This document shows positions 1 to 7,092 of a stretch of DNA of 36,292 bases, piece after piece (the first letter of the stretch is position 1; every line of letters begins with the position of its first letter). The DNA is taken from NCBI GenBank assembly GCA_016869145.1, contig VGEU01000025.1:1-36292 (forward strand), written 5' to 3'. The translations under genes and the position numbers were made by a program. The notes below the pieces were generated by a model. It searched no databases and was not told where the DNA came from. It saw only the letters and a program-made list of their open reading frames with translations. Source of the stretch: Alphaproteobacteria bacterium (lineage in GTDB: Bacteria; Pseudomonadota; Alphaproteobacteria; MPNO01; VGEU01).

Positions 1-832
1 CGGGCCCGGCGGCGCGGCGCCGGGCCGGGGTCAGCCCGCCGCCATAGAGGGGATCGCCCACCACCGGATGGCCGCGCTCCGCGAGATGGACCCGGATCTG
101 GTGGGTCCGCCCGGTCGCCAGCCGGCATTCGACGAGCGCCGCCGGGCCGAGCCGGCGCAATACCCGGTAGCGGGTGAGGGCCGGCTTGCCGCGCTCGCCG
201 GCGACGACCGCCATGCGTTTCCGGTCGCGCGGGTCGCGGCCGATGGCGCCCTCGATCGTGCCGGTGGGGGGTGCCGGCAGGCCCCAGACGACGGCGAGAT
301 AGGCGCGCGCGAGGCTGTGCGCCTTGAACTGGCCGGCGAGGCCCTGGTGGGCGCGGTCGGTCTTGGCGACGACCATCAGGCCCGAGGTGTCCTTGTCGAG
401 CCGGTGCACGATGCCCGGCCGGCGCACGCCGCCGATGCCGGACAGCCCGGCGCCGCAATGGGCGATCAGCGCGTTGACCAGCGTGCCCGCCGGGTTGCCC
501 GGCGCGGGATGGACGACGAGCCCGGCCGGCTTGTCGAGGACGAGGAGGTCGTCGTCCTCGTAGACGATGTCGAGCGCGATCGCCTCGCCTTGCGGCACCG
601 GCTCGGCGGCGGGCGGCAGATCTAGTGCGAACGCCTCGCCCGGTTTGACCCGCCGCGACGGCTCCCTTATCGTCGTGCCGCCTTCGGCGACCCGGCCGTC
701 CTCGATCAGCGCCTTGACGCGGGTGCGCGTGAGGTCGGGGAGCGCGCGCGCGAGGAAGCGGTCGAGCCGCTCGCCGGCATCGCTGTCGGTCGCGATCGCG
801 ATGACGGGGTTCGCTGGGGCGGGGGACCGCAT
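1..832 (-). CDS. rluD: RluA/RluD-family 23S rRNA pseudouridine synthase (3' end cut by window edge)
   Basis: Isomerises specific uridines of 23S rRNA to pseudouridine during large-subunit assembly; the family is cytoplasmic. The minus-strand reading begins at the ATG at 832-830 and stays open to base 1, giving about 277 codons, so the C-terminus lies outside the window. Visible in order are an S4 RNA-binding domain (residues about 20-60, with ERLDRFLARALP and RVKALIEDGRV), the DDDLLVLDKPAGLVVHP segment, the catalytic motif HRLDKDTSGLMVV whose Asp is the nucleophile, and the late motif GRTHQIRVHLAERGHPVVGD. These fix the family firmly. Assignment to RluD rather than RluC rests on the S4 domain and overall resemblance. 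The start lies only 16 bp from the divergent gene at 849, so the promoters of the two genes must overlap each other's 5' coding region. Confidence 0.95.
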   Translation of the reverse strand, partial: MRSPAPANPVIAIATDSDAGERLDRFLARALPDLTRTRVKALIEDGRVAEGGTTIREPSRRVKPGEAFALDLPPAAEPVPQGEAIALDIVYEDDDLLVLDKPAGLVVHPAPGNPAGTLVNALIAHCGAGLSGIGGVRRPGIVHRLDKDTSGLMVVAKTDRAHQGLAGQFKAHSLARAYLAVVWGLPAPPTGTIEGAIGRDPRDRKRMAVVAGERGKPALTRYRVLRRLGPAALVECRLATGRTHQIRVHLAERGHPVVGDPLYGGGLTPARRRAAGP

Positions 833-848
833 CGGGGAAGACTAGCGC

Positions 849-1151
849 ATGCGGGCCCTCAAATTCCTGGTCATCCTGATGGGTGTCCTGATCGCCGCCG
901 GTCTCGCGGTGATCGTGGTGACGCTGGTCAACCGCGCCGGCAGCGGCGACAAGGCGGGGCCGGGGACGGTCGCGGTCGATCTGCCGCCGGGCGCGAGCGT
1001 CGTGGAGACGACGGCCGCCGACGGCCGGCTCTATCTCCGCCTCCGCACCCAGGACGGGCGCCACATCATCCTCATCCTCGACGGCGCGACCGGGCGCGCG
1101 CTCGGCACGCTCGAGCTCAAGCCGGCGCCGACGGCCGATCCGCCGCGCTGA
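849..1151 (+). CDS. small single-pass membrane protein of unknown function (DUF6476-like)
   Basis: A 100-residue protein with one strong N-terminal transmembrane segment (about residues 5-27, LVILMGVLIAAGLAVIVVTL) and then a hydrophilic domain of about 70 residues. That domain contains a short beta-rich stretch (GRLYLRLRTQDGRHIILILDG) and probably faces the periplasm. From memory, short proteins of this type are commonly found divergent from rluD in Alphaproteobacteria and are listed as a domain of unknown function; I did not verify the family number by search. No enzymatic motif is visible. It ends with TGA and is followed by a strong GC hairpin at 1205-1240. Confidence 0.8.
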   Translation: MRALKFLVILMGVLIAAGLAVIVVTLVNRAGSGDKAGPGTVAVDLPPGASVVETTAADGRLYLRLRTQDGRHIILILDGATGRALGTLELKPAPTADPPR

Positions 1152-1204
1152 CGTGCGCCAGCGGCGCGCGAGCGGTGCGCGAGAGAAGCGCGAGAGAAGC
1201 GCGA

Positions 1205-1240
1205 GCGGCGCGCGCATCGGGTTGCGCAACCGCGCGCCGC
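1205..1240. repeat. nested GC-rich inverted repeat between the small membrane gene and tRNA-Glu
   Basis: A perfect 10-bp inverted repeat (GCGGCGCGCG at 1205-1214 against 1231-1240) encloses a second perfect palindrome, GTTGCGCAAC, at 1221-1230. It sits 50 bp after the stop of the preceding gene and directly upstream of the tRNA promoter. It could act as a transcription barrier. There is no T-run, so it is not a canonical intrinsic terminator. Confidence 0.45.
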
Positions 1241-1242
1241 GC

Positions 1243-1271
1243 TTGATCGCGGGCCTCACTTCGCCTATCTG
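1243..1271 (+). promoter_or_regulatory. sigma-70-type promoter of tRNA-Glu
   Basis: TTGATC (1243-1248) and TATCTG (1266-1271) are separated by exactly 17 bp. The predicted transcription start is near 1278, which leaves a leader of about 18 nt before the tRNA at 1296. Spacing and position fit a housekeeping tRNA promoter. Confidence 0.55.
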
Positions 1272-1295
1272 TCTCGTCTCGGCACGCCCGGCCTC

Positions 1296-1371
1296 GTCCC
1301 CTTCGTCTAGAGGCCCAGGACACCGCCCTCTCACGGCGGTAACAGGGGTTCGAATCCCCTAGGGGACGCCA
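1296..1371 (+). tRNA. tRNA-Glu (anticodon CTC)
   Basis: A complete 76-nt cloverleaf with encoded CCA. The acceptor arms GTCCCCT (1296-1302) and AGGGGAC (1361-1367) pair fully. The anticodon stem is CCGCC/GGCGG with loop CTCTCAC, putting the anticodon CTC at 1330-1332, which reads GAG. The T-arm is GGGG-TTCGAAT-CCCC. The AT-rich remnant region begins directly after the CCA, consistent with use of this tRNA 3' end as an integration site in the past. Confidence 0.95.
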
Positions 1372-1994
1372 ATAAAAACAATGAGTTAAATTGTGTTTTT
1401 ACGGCTAGCTTCCGGCATTGGCTACCTTTTGGCTATTAAGCGGGCTGACATCCGCCCCTGATCGCCACCCGCATAGGACGCCCCACGACCGTCCGATCTC
1501 GGTGTCCCACAGGGCACGAGCTCCCCGTGACAAAATCAAAGAGTTGCGGTGCCTCACGGCAGGTAAGGTAGGGGGGGCGTTGCGCGACGGCGCAACCCGG
1601 TATCCCGCCCCCCCGCTAATTCCAAAACCGGGGGTATCTGGACCGTGCGGACTCGAAGTTGAGTTCAGTCGCCCTGAAAATGGTGCTGCCCGAATTTCAG
1701 CTTGTTTGCGCTATGCATATTGTGGATAATAAATAGGTGTCTAATGCCTAGCTGGAATCCCGTTAGAAAATACAAGCCAGTATAATATAAAAGTAATTCC
1801 ACCAAATTCGATTAAATGGGGCATTGTCCACGAATAATTGCCAATTATAGACCGAAATTCATACCAAGTTTCAATTATGAACTTACTTCCTAATATATAA
1901 TTATTATGGAATACATGTGATTTTATGCTTATTTGTGCATAAAAAAATAGGTATTATCGTGATTTATTGGACAGCTATCTAATGTAGATCTATA
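1372..1994. other. non-coding AT-rich stretch behind tRNA-Glu; no gene recognised
   Basis: Base composition falls sharply from about 1720 onward, with many A/T runs. The open frames here look random in composition and none resembles an integrase or any family I know. The stretch holds a structured GC hairpin (1569-1617) and one perfect DnaA-box-like nonamer TGTGGATAA at 1721-1729, probably by chance. It is best read as the eroded flank of an integrated element next to the tRNA. Confidence 0.6.
1569..1617. repeat. strong two-tier G/C hairpin in the island flank
   Basis: The outer arms TAGGGGGGGCG and CGCCCCCCCGCTA pair with one bulged base. Just inside the left arm a second perfect stem GTTGCGC/GCGCAAC closes on a GACG tetraloop. 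The compact two-stem element lies alone in a stretch without genes. It could be a folded RNA, a recombination site or a remnant of an element end; nothing decides between these. Confidence 0.5.
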
Positions 1995-2471
1995 TTATTC
2001 TTGAAGTTCTTTCAGTGTTTTCCAGACAAGATCGGGGTCAACGGAGGAATATATATTCTTTAATTTATTATAAACATTTGCCATCTTGCGAGTGCATTGA
2101 TGCAGCAGCTCACCTTGATGAAAAAAATTCTACGAACTATCGATAAGATTAGTAAAAATCACAAATAAAGAAAGTATTATTGAACATTCGAGTAATAATT
2201 GAGTCTGAAAATAATTTAGATCAAGTATGCTGGGAATTAACGAAAGCGCTATGACGTATAGAGAAAGCGATGAAACAATATACGCAGATAGTCTTTGTCG
2301 GCGCGATAGTCTCAAATTTGCTTGGAAGCGCACATCTCTTGTAATCTCAACACTTCTGCGAAAATCCGTTAAGGCGTTCTGCAACACCCCATTTTCGTTC
2401 GTGGCGGGCGAGGGATTGGTCGTTTGTCCTGTATTTATCTGTTGCTTCCATCGTGCATCTACGTGCCCCAT
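1995..2471 (-). pseudogene. SLATT-domain 2TM protein interrupted by one in-frame TAG
   Basis: Read from the ATG at 2471-2469, the frame encodes 113 residues, meets TAG at 2132-2130, and continues in the same frame for another 44 codons to TAA at 1997-1995. Before the TAG there is an Arg-rich amphipathic stretch (RDVRFQANLRLSRRQRLS) and two hydrophobic helices (SSLSLYVIALSLIPSI and LLLECSIILSLFVIFTNLI). After the TAG comes HQGELLHQCTRKMANVYNKL. This two-helix plus A-x-x-LHxCxxxxNxLYNxL order is the hallmark of SLATT domains, predicted pore-forming effectors linked to nucleotide-sensing or reverse-transcriptase defence systems. Both halves belong to one domain, so the TAG splits a once-intact gene, unless it is read through. 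Longer upstream starts up to 2612 are possible. Codon use is AT-rich, unlike its neighbours, and points to transfer. No partner gene is visible. Confidence 0.75.
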
Positions 2472-2599
2472 TGGAAGTATAATAACCCAGGGCGTCAAAA
2501 GCACGAGTAAAGCTAAAAAGATTCTAACAGTGAGCGATTCGCCCTGCGTTTCGTACGATCGACAATGCAGCCCGACCCGAGCACATCGAACAACGATCA

Positions 2600-3040
2600 T
2601 TGACACACGCACTTGCCCCCGCGGTTCAATTAAACAGAATTGTTGCGGACCCGATTTTCACTCTGCAACTGACATCGGGTCGGCGCACGGGGGGCCTGTT
2701 CGATGTGTTGCAAGCCGCGCTTGACGGTGCCCTGATCGATCTACCTGCCATGCGCGCGCACCAACGCGCGGCCGTCGTCACCGCGCTCGCGATCATTGCC
2801 CACGCCTTGCGCCGGTACGGGAACGCTTCACTCCGGGATGAGTGGTCGCGACAAATCGGTGACGATGCGCTGCGGGTATTCGCACCGCATCATCAGGTTG
2901 CATTCCTGCAAGTGCCGACCGGCAAACCAACAAAGCGGCTGTCGATTGAGGCGGTGGACTGCCTTTTCCGGGCGTTCAGCACGAGGTGAAAGAGACATTC
3001 GCCGGGTCGATCGAGGAATGGCTGTTCGCGCTCATGGGCG
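2600..3040 (+). pseudogene. casA: Cas8e/Cse1 (CasA) N-terminal fragment, frameshifted and truncated
   Basis: Cas8e is the large subunit of type I-E Cascade that recognises the PAM. The frame from TTG 2600 carries LNRIVADPIFTLQL, then LPAMRAHQRAAVVTALAIIAHAL and VAFLQVP, matching in order the family pattern of N-terminal strand, F/L-P-x-L-R-x-H-Q-R helix and AFLQPP. This frame ends at TGA 2987-2989. A one-base shift near the T-run at 2964-2967 restores the next conserved block, PGVQHEVKETFAGSIEEWLFALM, which matches the H-D/E-x-K plus E-D-W-L-F-A-L segment of Cse1. Homology stops at about 3035, where ordinary high-GC chromosome resumes, so roughly the last two thirds of the gene is missing. 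No other cas gene or repeat array is visible. The match is by motif order from memory, not by a search. Confidence 0.72.
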
Positions 3041-3550
3041 GTCCGTGCGGCCGGTCCGGTACCCGTCCGCGATTTCGATGGAGACCGCCCCGGTCTTCAT
3101 GATCCAGACCCACCACGTCACTGCGGCGACGATCGCGGCGGCGTCCGCATCCGGCCCATGCAGCTGCAAGGCGGTCCGCACCGACATGTAGAGCGCGAAG
3201 ACGATGACGAGGCCCGCGGCGAACTCGAAGGCACCGTTCCGCCGTGCCGAGACCTCGATGACGGTGTAGGCGAAGTCGAAGACGTAATGGACGACGAGGA
3301 CGATGACGAGGAGACCGGCCGGCTCGAACAGGAACCGATGGTCGCGGAAGATGTCCTCGAATGCGAGGTAGACGAGGTTGCCGAGAAACGCCGGGTAGAT
3401 GAGATTCGCGAGCACGACGTGCCAGCGCGATTCCGGCGGGCGGATCGCGCGCGCCGCGTCGTCGGCCGTGGTTTCCGGGTGCGGGCTCGCCATGGCGCGG
3501 TTCCGTTTCTCGTCACGAGGGCGATGCGTCGATCGCGCACCGTAGGCCAT
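3032..3550 (-). CDS. four-helix integral membrane protein, unknown function
   Basis: 172 residues with about four hydrophobic helices: near VVLANLIYPAFLGNLVYLAF, AGLLVIVLVVHYVFDFAYTV, FAAGLVIVFALYMSV and IVAAVTWWVWIMK. A hydrophilic Arg-rich N-terminus precedes them. I recognise no family. The start is uncertain: the ATG at 3550 has a fair Shine-Dalgarno (CGGAG, 4 nt spacing), while an internal ATG at 3493 would remove 19 residues. The 3' end touches the junction with the Cas8e fragment, so the last few residues may have been changed when the element inserted. It is in the same frame as the upstream binding-protein gene and is separated from it by that gene's TAG stop and about 100 bp. Confidence 0.6.
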   Translation of the reverse strand: MAYGARSTHRPRDEKRNRAMASPHPETTADDAARAIRPPESRWHVVLANLIYPAFLGNLVYLAFEDIFRDHRFLFEPAGLLVIVLVVHYVFDFAYTVIEVSARRNGAFEFAAGLVIVFALYMSVRTALQLHGPDADAAAIVAAVTWWVWIMKTGAVSIEIADGYRTGRTDRP

Positions 3551-3649
3551 GCTGCTCCGCGTGGCGAGCGTGGTTGCAACGGTCTGTGAACGGCTGGACT
3601 TGCGATCCGCGTTCGCCGGCCCGGCGGCGCACCGGCGCCGCGCCGCCCT

Positions 3650-4645
3650 CTACTCGATAACCTCGTCGGCGCGGGCGAGAATGTTCGGCGGGATCGTGAT
3701 GCCGAGCGCGCGCGCGGTCCTGGCGTTGACGACGAGCTCGAACTGGGTCGGCTGCTGCACCGGGAGATCGGCCGGCTTCTCGCCCTTGAGAATGCGGTCC
3801 ATATAGACGGCCGCGTTGCGGTAGAGCTCGGCGAAGCGCGGGCCGTAGGACATCAAGCCGCCGGTCGCGACGAGTTCGCGGCGGAAATGGATCGCCGGGA
3901 TGGCGAGATCGGCCGACGCCTTCACCAGCCGGTCGCGGTCGGCCGCGCGCTCGGTATAGCCGCCGGGCGCCCAGATGACCGCATCGACCCGCTCCGCGCG
4001 CAGCGTCTCGACCGCACGGTCGAACTCGTTCGGCCCGCGCACATCGACGAACACGACCGCGAGCCCGAGCGTCCGCGCCGGCGCCTGCATCTGTTCGAAG
4101 AAGATCGGCTCGGGCGCGAGGCTCGCATTGCCGACGAACGCGATCCGGCGCGCGCCGAGCACCAGCTCGCGGACGAGCTCGAGCTGCTTCACCGCCAAGG
4201 CACCGCCCAGGAACGAGTTCCCAGTCACGTTGCCGCCGGGGCGCGCGAGGCTCGCGACGAGACCGCTCCCGACCGCATCACCGCTTGCGATGAACACGAT
4301 CGGGATGCGATCGGTCACGCGCCGCGCCGCGAGCGCGCCGGTCGACGTCTGGGCGATGATGACGTCGACCCCGCGCGCCACGAGGTCGGCCGCGAGCGCC
4401 GGAAACCGCCCGGCATCGCCGTCGGCGAAGCGGCGCTCATAGGCGATGGTGCGGCCCTCGCCGTGGCCGAGACGGGCGAGCTCCTCGGTGATGACCCTGA
4501 ACGCGGACGGGCCGTCGTCGGCGGCGTCGGACTGCGTGTGGAGATGGCCGACCACGTGCGTCGGCCGGCCCTGCGCGGTCACCGTGCCGGCGAGCGCGGT
4601 CGTGAGCGCCGCGACCAGAAGCGCCCGCCACGGAGACCATGCCAT
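3650..4645 (-). CDS. ABC transporter substrate-binding protein, ABC_sub_bind (TrpX-like) family
   Basis: A periplasmic binding protein of the uncharacterised ABC_sub_bind family (about 320-330 residues; this one has 331 from the chosen start). The ATG at 4645 begins a clean signal peptide (MAWSPWRALLVAALTTALAGTVTAQG) behind a GGTGG ribosome site; a longer frame to 4759 only adds a non-signal leader. Family marks include THVVGHLHTQS near the N-terminus, LAADLVARGVDVIIAQ, GSGLVASLARPGGNVTG and the C-terminal ILARADEVIE, a usual ending of this family. It ends with TAG, which therefore acts as a true stop here. No permease or ATPase of this class is next to it. The substrate is unknown; relatives bind amino acids or aromatic compounds. 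Confidence 0.88.
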   Translation of the reverse strand: MAWSPWRALLVAALTTALAGTVTAQGRPTHVVGHLHTQSDAADDGPSAFRVITEELARLGHGEGRTIAYERRFADGDAGRFPALAADLVARGVDVIIAQTSTGALAARRVTDRIPIVFIASGDAVGSGLVASLARPGGNVTGNSFLGGALAVKQLELVRELVLGARRIAFVGNASLAPEPIFFEQMQAPARTLGLAVVFVDVRGPNEFDRAVETLRAERVDAVIWAPGGYTERAADRDRLVKASADLAIPAIHFRRELVATGGLMSYGPRFAELYRNAAVYMDRILKGEKPADLPVQQPTQFELVVNARTARALGITIPPNILARADEVIE

Positions 4646-4780
4646 CGTCGCCACCTTCGGGAACGCCGCCGCCACCCGCCATCCTGCCGGCATCGGTCCG
4701 TCTCGGTCTGTGAACGGCATCACGGAAGAGGGATCGACGATCGCGGTCCCGGAGTCCACGCCGCGCCTCCCGCGCCCGCC

Positions 4781-5476
4781 TCACCAGGGCAGCATGCCCT
4801 TGGCGCGGATGGCGGGAAGGGCCTCGGGGCCGGTGACGAACGCGATGAGCGCCGCGGCCGCATCGGGGATCTGCGTCGTCGTGCTCAGCGCTGCCTCGAA
4901 CACGACATGGGCCTGGATCTCGGCCGGTATGGGTCCGACGATATCGAGCCCCGGCGTCGCCATCAGCGTCGCGATCGCGGTGACGCCGATCTCGGCCTCG
5001 CCGGCCGCGACGAGCTCGCCCACGGTGTCGGTCTCGGTCCGGTGCGACTTCGCCGCGATCGCCTCGGCGATCCCGAAGCGTGCGAAGAGTTGGTCGAGAT
5101 GCGGCCCGCTGATCCCGGCCTTGAGGAACGCGACCGATCTCGCCGCGACCATCGCCTGCTTGAACGCCTCGACGGTGTCGATCGCCGGCCACGGCGCACC
5201 GGCACAGACGGCGACCCCGATCGGCACGCGGAGGAAGCCGGTCCGGCTCGCGGGCGCGACGCGGCCCTCGCGAACGAGCTCGTCCATCAGGGCCGGCAGC
5301 ACGAAGGCCGCGTCGAATCCCTCGCCGGCATCGAGCTTCCGCCGCGCGTGGACCGGCATCTCGTCGTGACGGAGGAGCTGCTCGATGCGGTGCCCGGTCC
5401 GCCGCTCGAACGCCGCCTGCGTCGCGCCGATGATGATCTGCGGCGATTGCAGCGCGAGCGTCCTGATCGTCGACAT
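4781..5476 (-). CDS. ModA-like substrate-binding protein without a signal peptide
   Basis: 231 residues resembling the molybdate-type extracellular binding fold: VREGRVAPASRTGFLRVPIGVAVCAGAP, the helix TVEAFKQAMVAARSVAF, GELVAAGEAEIGVTAIATLMATPGLDIVGPIPAEIQ and the C-terminal AAALIAFVTGPEALPAIRAKGM all follow ModA/SBP_bac_11 order. The protein starts MSTIRTLALQSPQ with a good upstream GGAGAG site and shows no export signal, so it is probably cytoplasmic or its leader has been lost. It sits directly downstream, in the same direction, of a broken ABC ATPase fragment, so it may be a leftover of a former transporter operon. The specific ligand cannot be inferred. Confidence 0.72.
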   Translation of the reverse strand: MSTIRTLALQSPQIIIGATQAAFERRTGHRIEQLLRHDEMPVHARRKLDAGEGFDAAFVLPALMDELVREGRVAPASRTGFLRVPIGVAVCAGAPWPAIDTVEAFKQAMVAARSVAFLKAGISGPHLDQLFARFGIAEAIAAKSHRTETDTVGELVAAGEAEIGVTAIATLMATPGLDIVGPIPAEIQAHVVFEAALSTTTQIPDAAAALIAFVTGPEALPAIRAKGMLPW

Positions 5477-5514
5477 GGCCGATCTCTCCTTGGTTGCGGG
5501 CGTGTCCGGGGCCG

Positions 5515-5633
5515 GAGGCGCTTCCGGGTCTCCGCATCGAGCGCGTTGAACGGCGCATCGAGGAGGACGACCTCGGGCTCGTCGATCAGCGGGCGCGCGA
5601 TCGCGGCGCGCTTCTGCATGCCGCCCCCGCCAC
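5515..5633 (-). pseudogene. fragment of an ABC-transporter ATPase (NrtD/SsuB/TauB type)
   Basis: About 40 codons encode GGGGMQKRAAIARPLIDEP followed by EVVLLDAPFNALDAETRKRL. This is the signature loop, Walker B and D-loop of an anion or sulfonate-type ABC ATPase (canonical order LSGGMQQR, LLLDEPFGALDA, TR). The catalytic Glu after Walker B is Ala here. Neither the Walker A region upstream nor the H-loop downstream can be found; the frame passes into unrelated sequence on both sides. It is a decayed remnant located just upstream of the ModA-like gene. Confidence 0.75.
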
Positions 5634-5878
5634 GCGCCACAACCGTCCCGTCGGCGCCTCCCGTGCCGATCGACGATTCATAGCGCGTTCCGGCCCGAAG
5701 GCGACAGATCTCGTCGCGCGGGCGGCCGCGGATGATCCGCATAGACCCGTGGTCGGACCGTCGTTGCACCGCAAGATCGCAAGTTTGCCCGCGGCGGACA
5801 AAGGCGCCTTGCGCGATTGTCCCGGGCGCGTTCTCCGGTCTACGCTCGACCGATCGAATCCGAACAGGGGGCATTGCC
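5634..5878. other. spacer with no recognised gene upstream of the DctP receptor
   Basis: About 245 bp between the ATPase remnant and the DctP-type gene. The open frames do not resemble known proteins. It must contain the promoter of the downstream gene, but no confident -35/-10 pair stands out. Confidence 0.4.
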
Positions 5879-6919
5879 ATGAAGACAGTCGTGCTCGGCG
5901 CAACCCGACGCCTCTGCGTTGCGGTCGGTCTCGCCGCCGCGGGTTTGGCGCCGCTTGCCACGCCCGGCCTCGCGCAGACGATCGACATGAAGATCGGCTT
6001 CGGCAGCATCAACGATTCCCAGCACGAGACGGCGAAGCTCTACGCCGCCGAGATCGAGGCGCGCACCAACGGCGCGATCAAGGCGCGGCTCTTCCCGGCG
6101 GCGCAGCTCGGCCCGGCGAGCCGCAACATCGAGGGGCTCCAGCTCGGCACGCAGGAGGCGTTCATCTCCCCGCCCGGCTTCTTCGTCGGCGTCAATCCTG
6201 CGTTCCAGGCGCCCGATGCGCCGGGCCTGTTCGAGAGCTGCTGGCACCAGCACGCGACGCTCAACCACGCGACGGTGCGCGAGCGCTTCCTCGGTCTCGC
6301 CAAGGCCTCCGGCGTCGCCGGCGTCTATATCTGGTGCGCCGGCAAGACCGCGATCGCGACGCGCGAACCGGTGCGCCGGCTCGCCGATCTCAACGGCATG
6401 AAGATCCGCGTCCTCGCCTCCAAGACCGAGGTCGCGCTGATGCGCGCGCTCGGCGCCACCGGCGTGCCGATGGAATTCTCCGAGACGCTCGCCGCGATCC
6501 AGAACCGGACGCTCGACGGGGCGCGGACCGGCGTGATCGTGCTCGGCCCGTCCCGCTTCTACACGGCCGCGAAATATCTCTACAACGAGACGGCGAGCCA
6601 TATCCCGAGCGCGTTCTGGGTGAGCGAGCAGTGGCTCGCCCGGCTCTCGCCCGCGCAGCGCGAGGCGGTGTTCGCGGTCGGCCGCGACCTCACCGACCGG
6701 ACCGCGGCGATCGCGCTCGAGCTGACCGAGCGGTGGGAGAAGCTGTGGGTCGAGAACGGCGAGGTGATCGAGCCGACCGCCGCCGACAAGGCCGAGATCG
6801 CCCGCCGGGCGCAGCCGATCGGCGACGAGGTCCTCGGTTCAGACCCCAGGGTCAAGGACATGTACGCGTTGGTAAAGGAGGCGGCGGCACAGACCCGGGG
6901 CGCCCGGGCGCCGCGCTGA
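5879..6919 (+). CDS. TRAP transporter solute-binding protein, DctP family
   Basis: A periplasmic receptor of 346 residues that would deliver carboxylate-type ligands to a TRAP permease. The ATG at 5879, after AGGGGG, starts a signal peptide ending near LATPGLAQ. Family marks are the first strand IDMKIGF, the helix HETAKLYAAEIEARTNGAIKARLFPAAQLG, the SPPGFF region, and in the second lobe VRRLADLNGMKIRVLAS. That last motif contains the conserved Arg that binds the ligand carboxylate. It continues with ALGATGVPMEFSETLAAIQNRTLDGA. Length is normal for the family. The small and large membrane subunits (DctQ, DctM) are not in the window, so it is an orphan receptor here. Confidence 0.9.
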   Translation: MKTVVLGATRRLCVAVGLAAAGLAPLATPGLAQTIDMKIGFGSINDSQHETAKLYAAEIEARTNGAIKARLFPAAQLGPASRNIEGLQLGTQEAFISPPGFFVGVNPAFQAPDAPGLFESCWHQHATLNHATVRERFLGLAKASGVAGVYIWCAGKTAIATREPVRRLADLNGMKIRVLASKTEVALMRALGATGVPMEFSETLAAIQNRTLDGARTGVIVLGPSRFYTAAKYLYNETASHIPSAFWVSEQWLARLSPAQREAVFAVGRDLTDRTAAIALELTERWEKLWVENGEVIEPTAADKAEIARRAQPIGDEVLGSDPRVKDMYALVKEAAAQTRGARAPR

Positions 6920-7092
6920 TCCGCCCCGATCAACGCGAGCGGGCGCGACCGGCCGGCCCTGGCCCTGCCTGGGACCCGAGATGAGGCCCGGCATGGGGCC
7001 CAGAATCATGTTCCGCGCCGGCGGCTTACGGGGTTATACTACGGACGCGTTCGGTGCGCCCGGGCGCGGGCCATGGGACGACGGAGGAATCG

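Noticed and set aside
1418-1729. Possible gene or integrase remnant just after tRNA-Glu
   Set aside because: No recombinase motif is visible and the frame spans a GC hairpin; no family resemblance.
1721-1729. Replication origin
   Set aside because: A single perfect DnaA-box nonamer without clustering is expected by chance and there is no replication gene.
1372-2600. Retron or reverse-transcriptase system with the SLATT gene
   Set aside because: No reverse transcriptase (no YxDD-type motif in any frame) lies near; only the hairpin is suggestive.
2227-2724. Plus-strand open frame of 165 codons in the AT-rich island
   Set aside because: It is antisense to the SLATT gene, Cys-rich without pattern, and overlaps the Cas8e fragment.
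1372-3040. CRISPR array accompanying the Cas8e fragment
   Set aside because: No regularly spaced direct repeats of 25-40 bp are present here or elsewhere in the window.
3887-5683. Long plus-strand open frame of about 600 codons
   Set aside because: It is antisense to two recognisable binding-protein genes, is dominated by Arg/Asp/His and has no family features; a GC-rich shadow.
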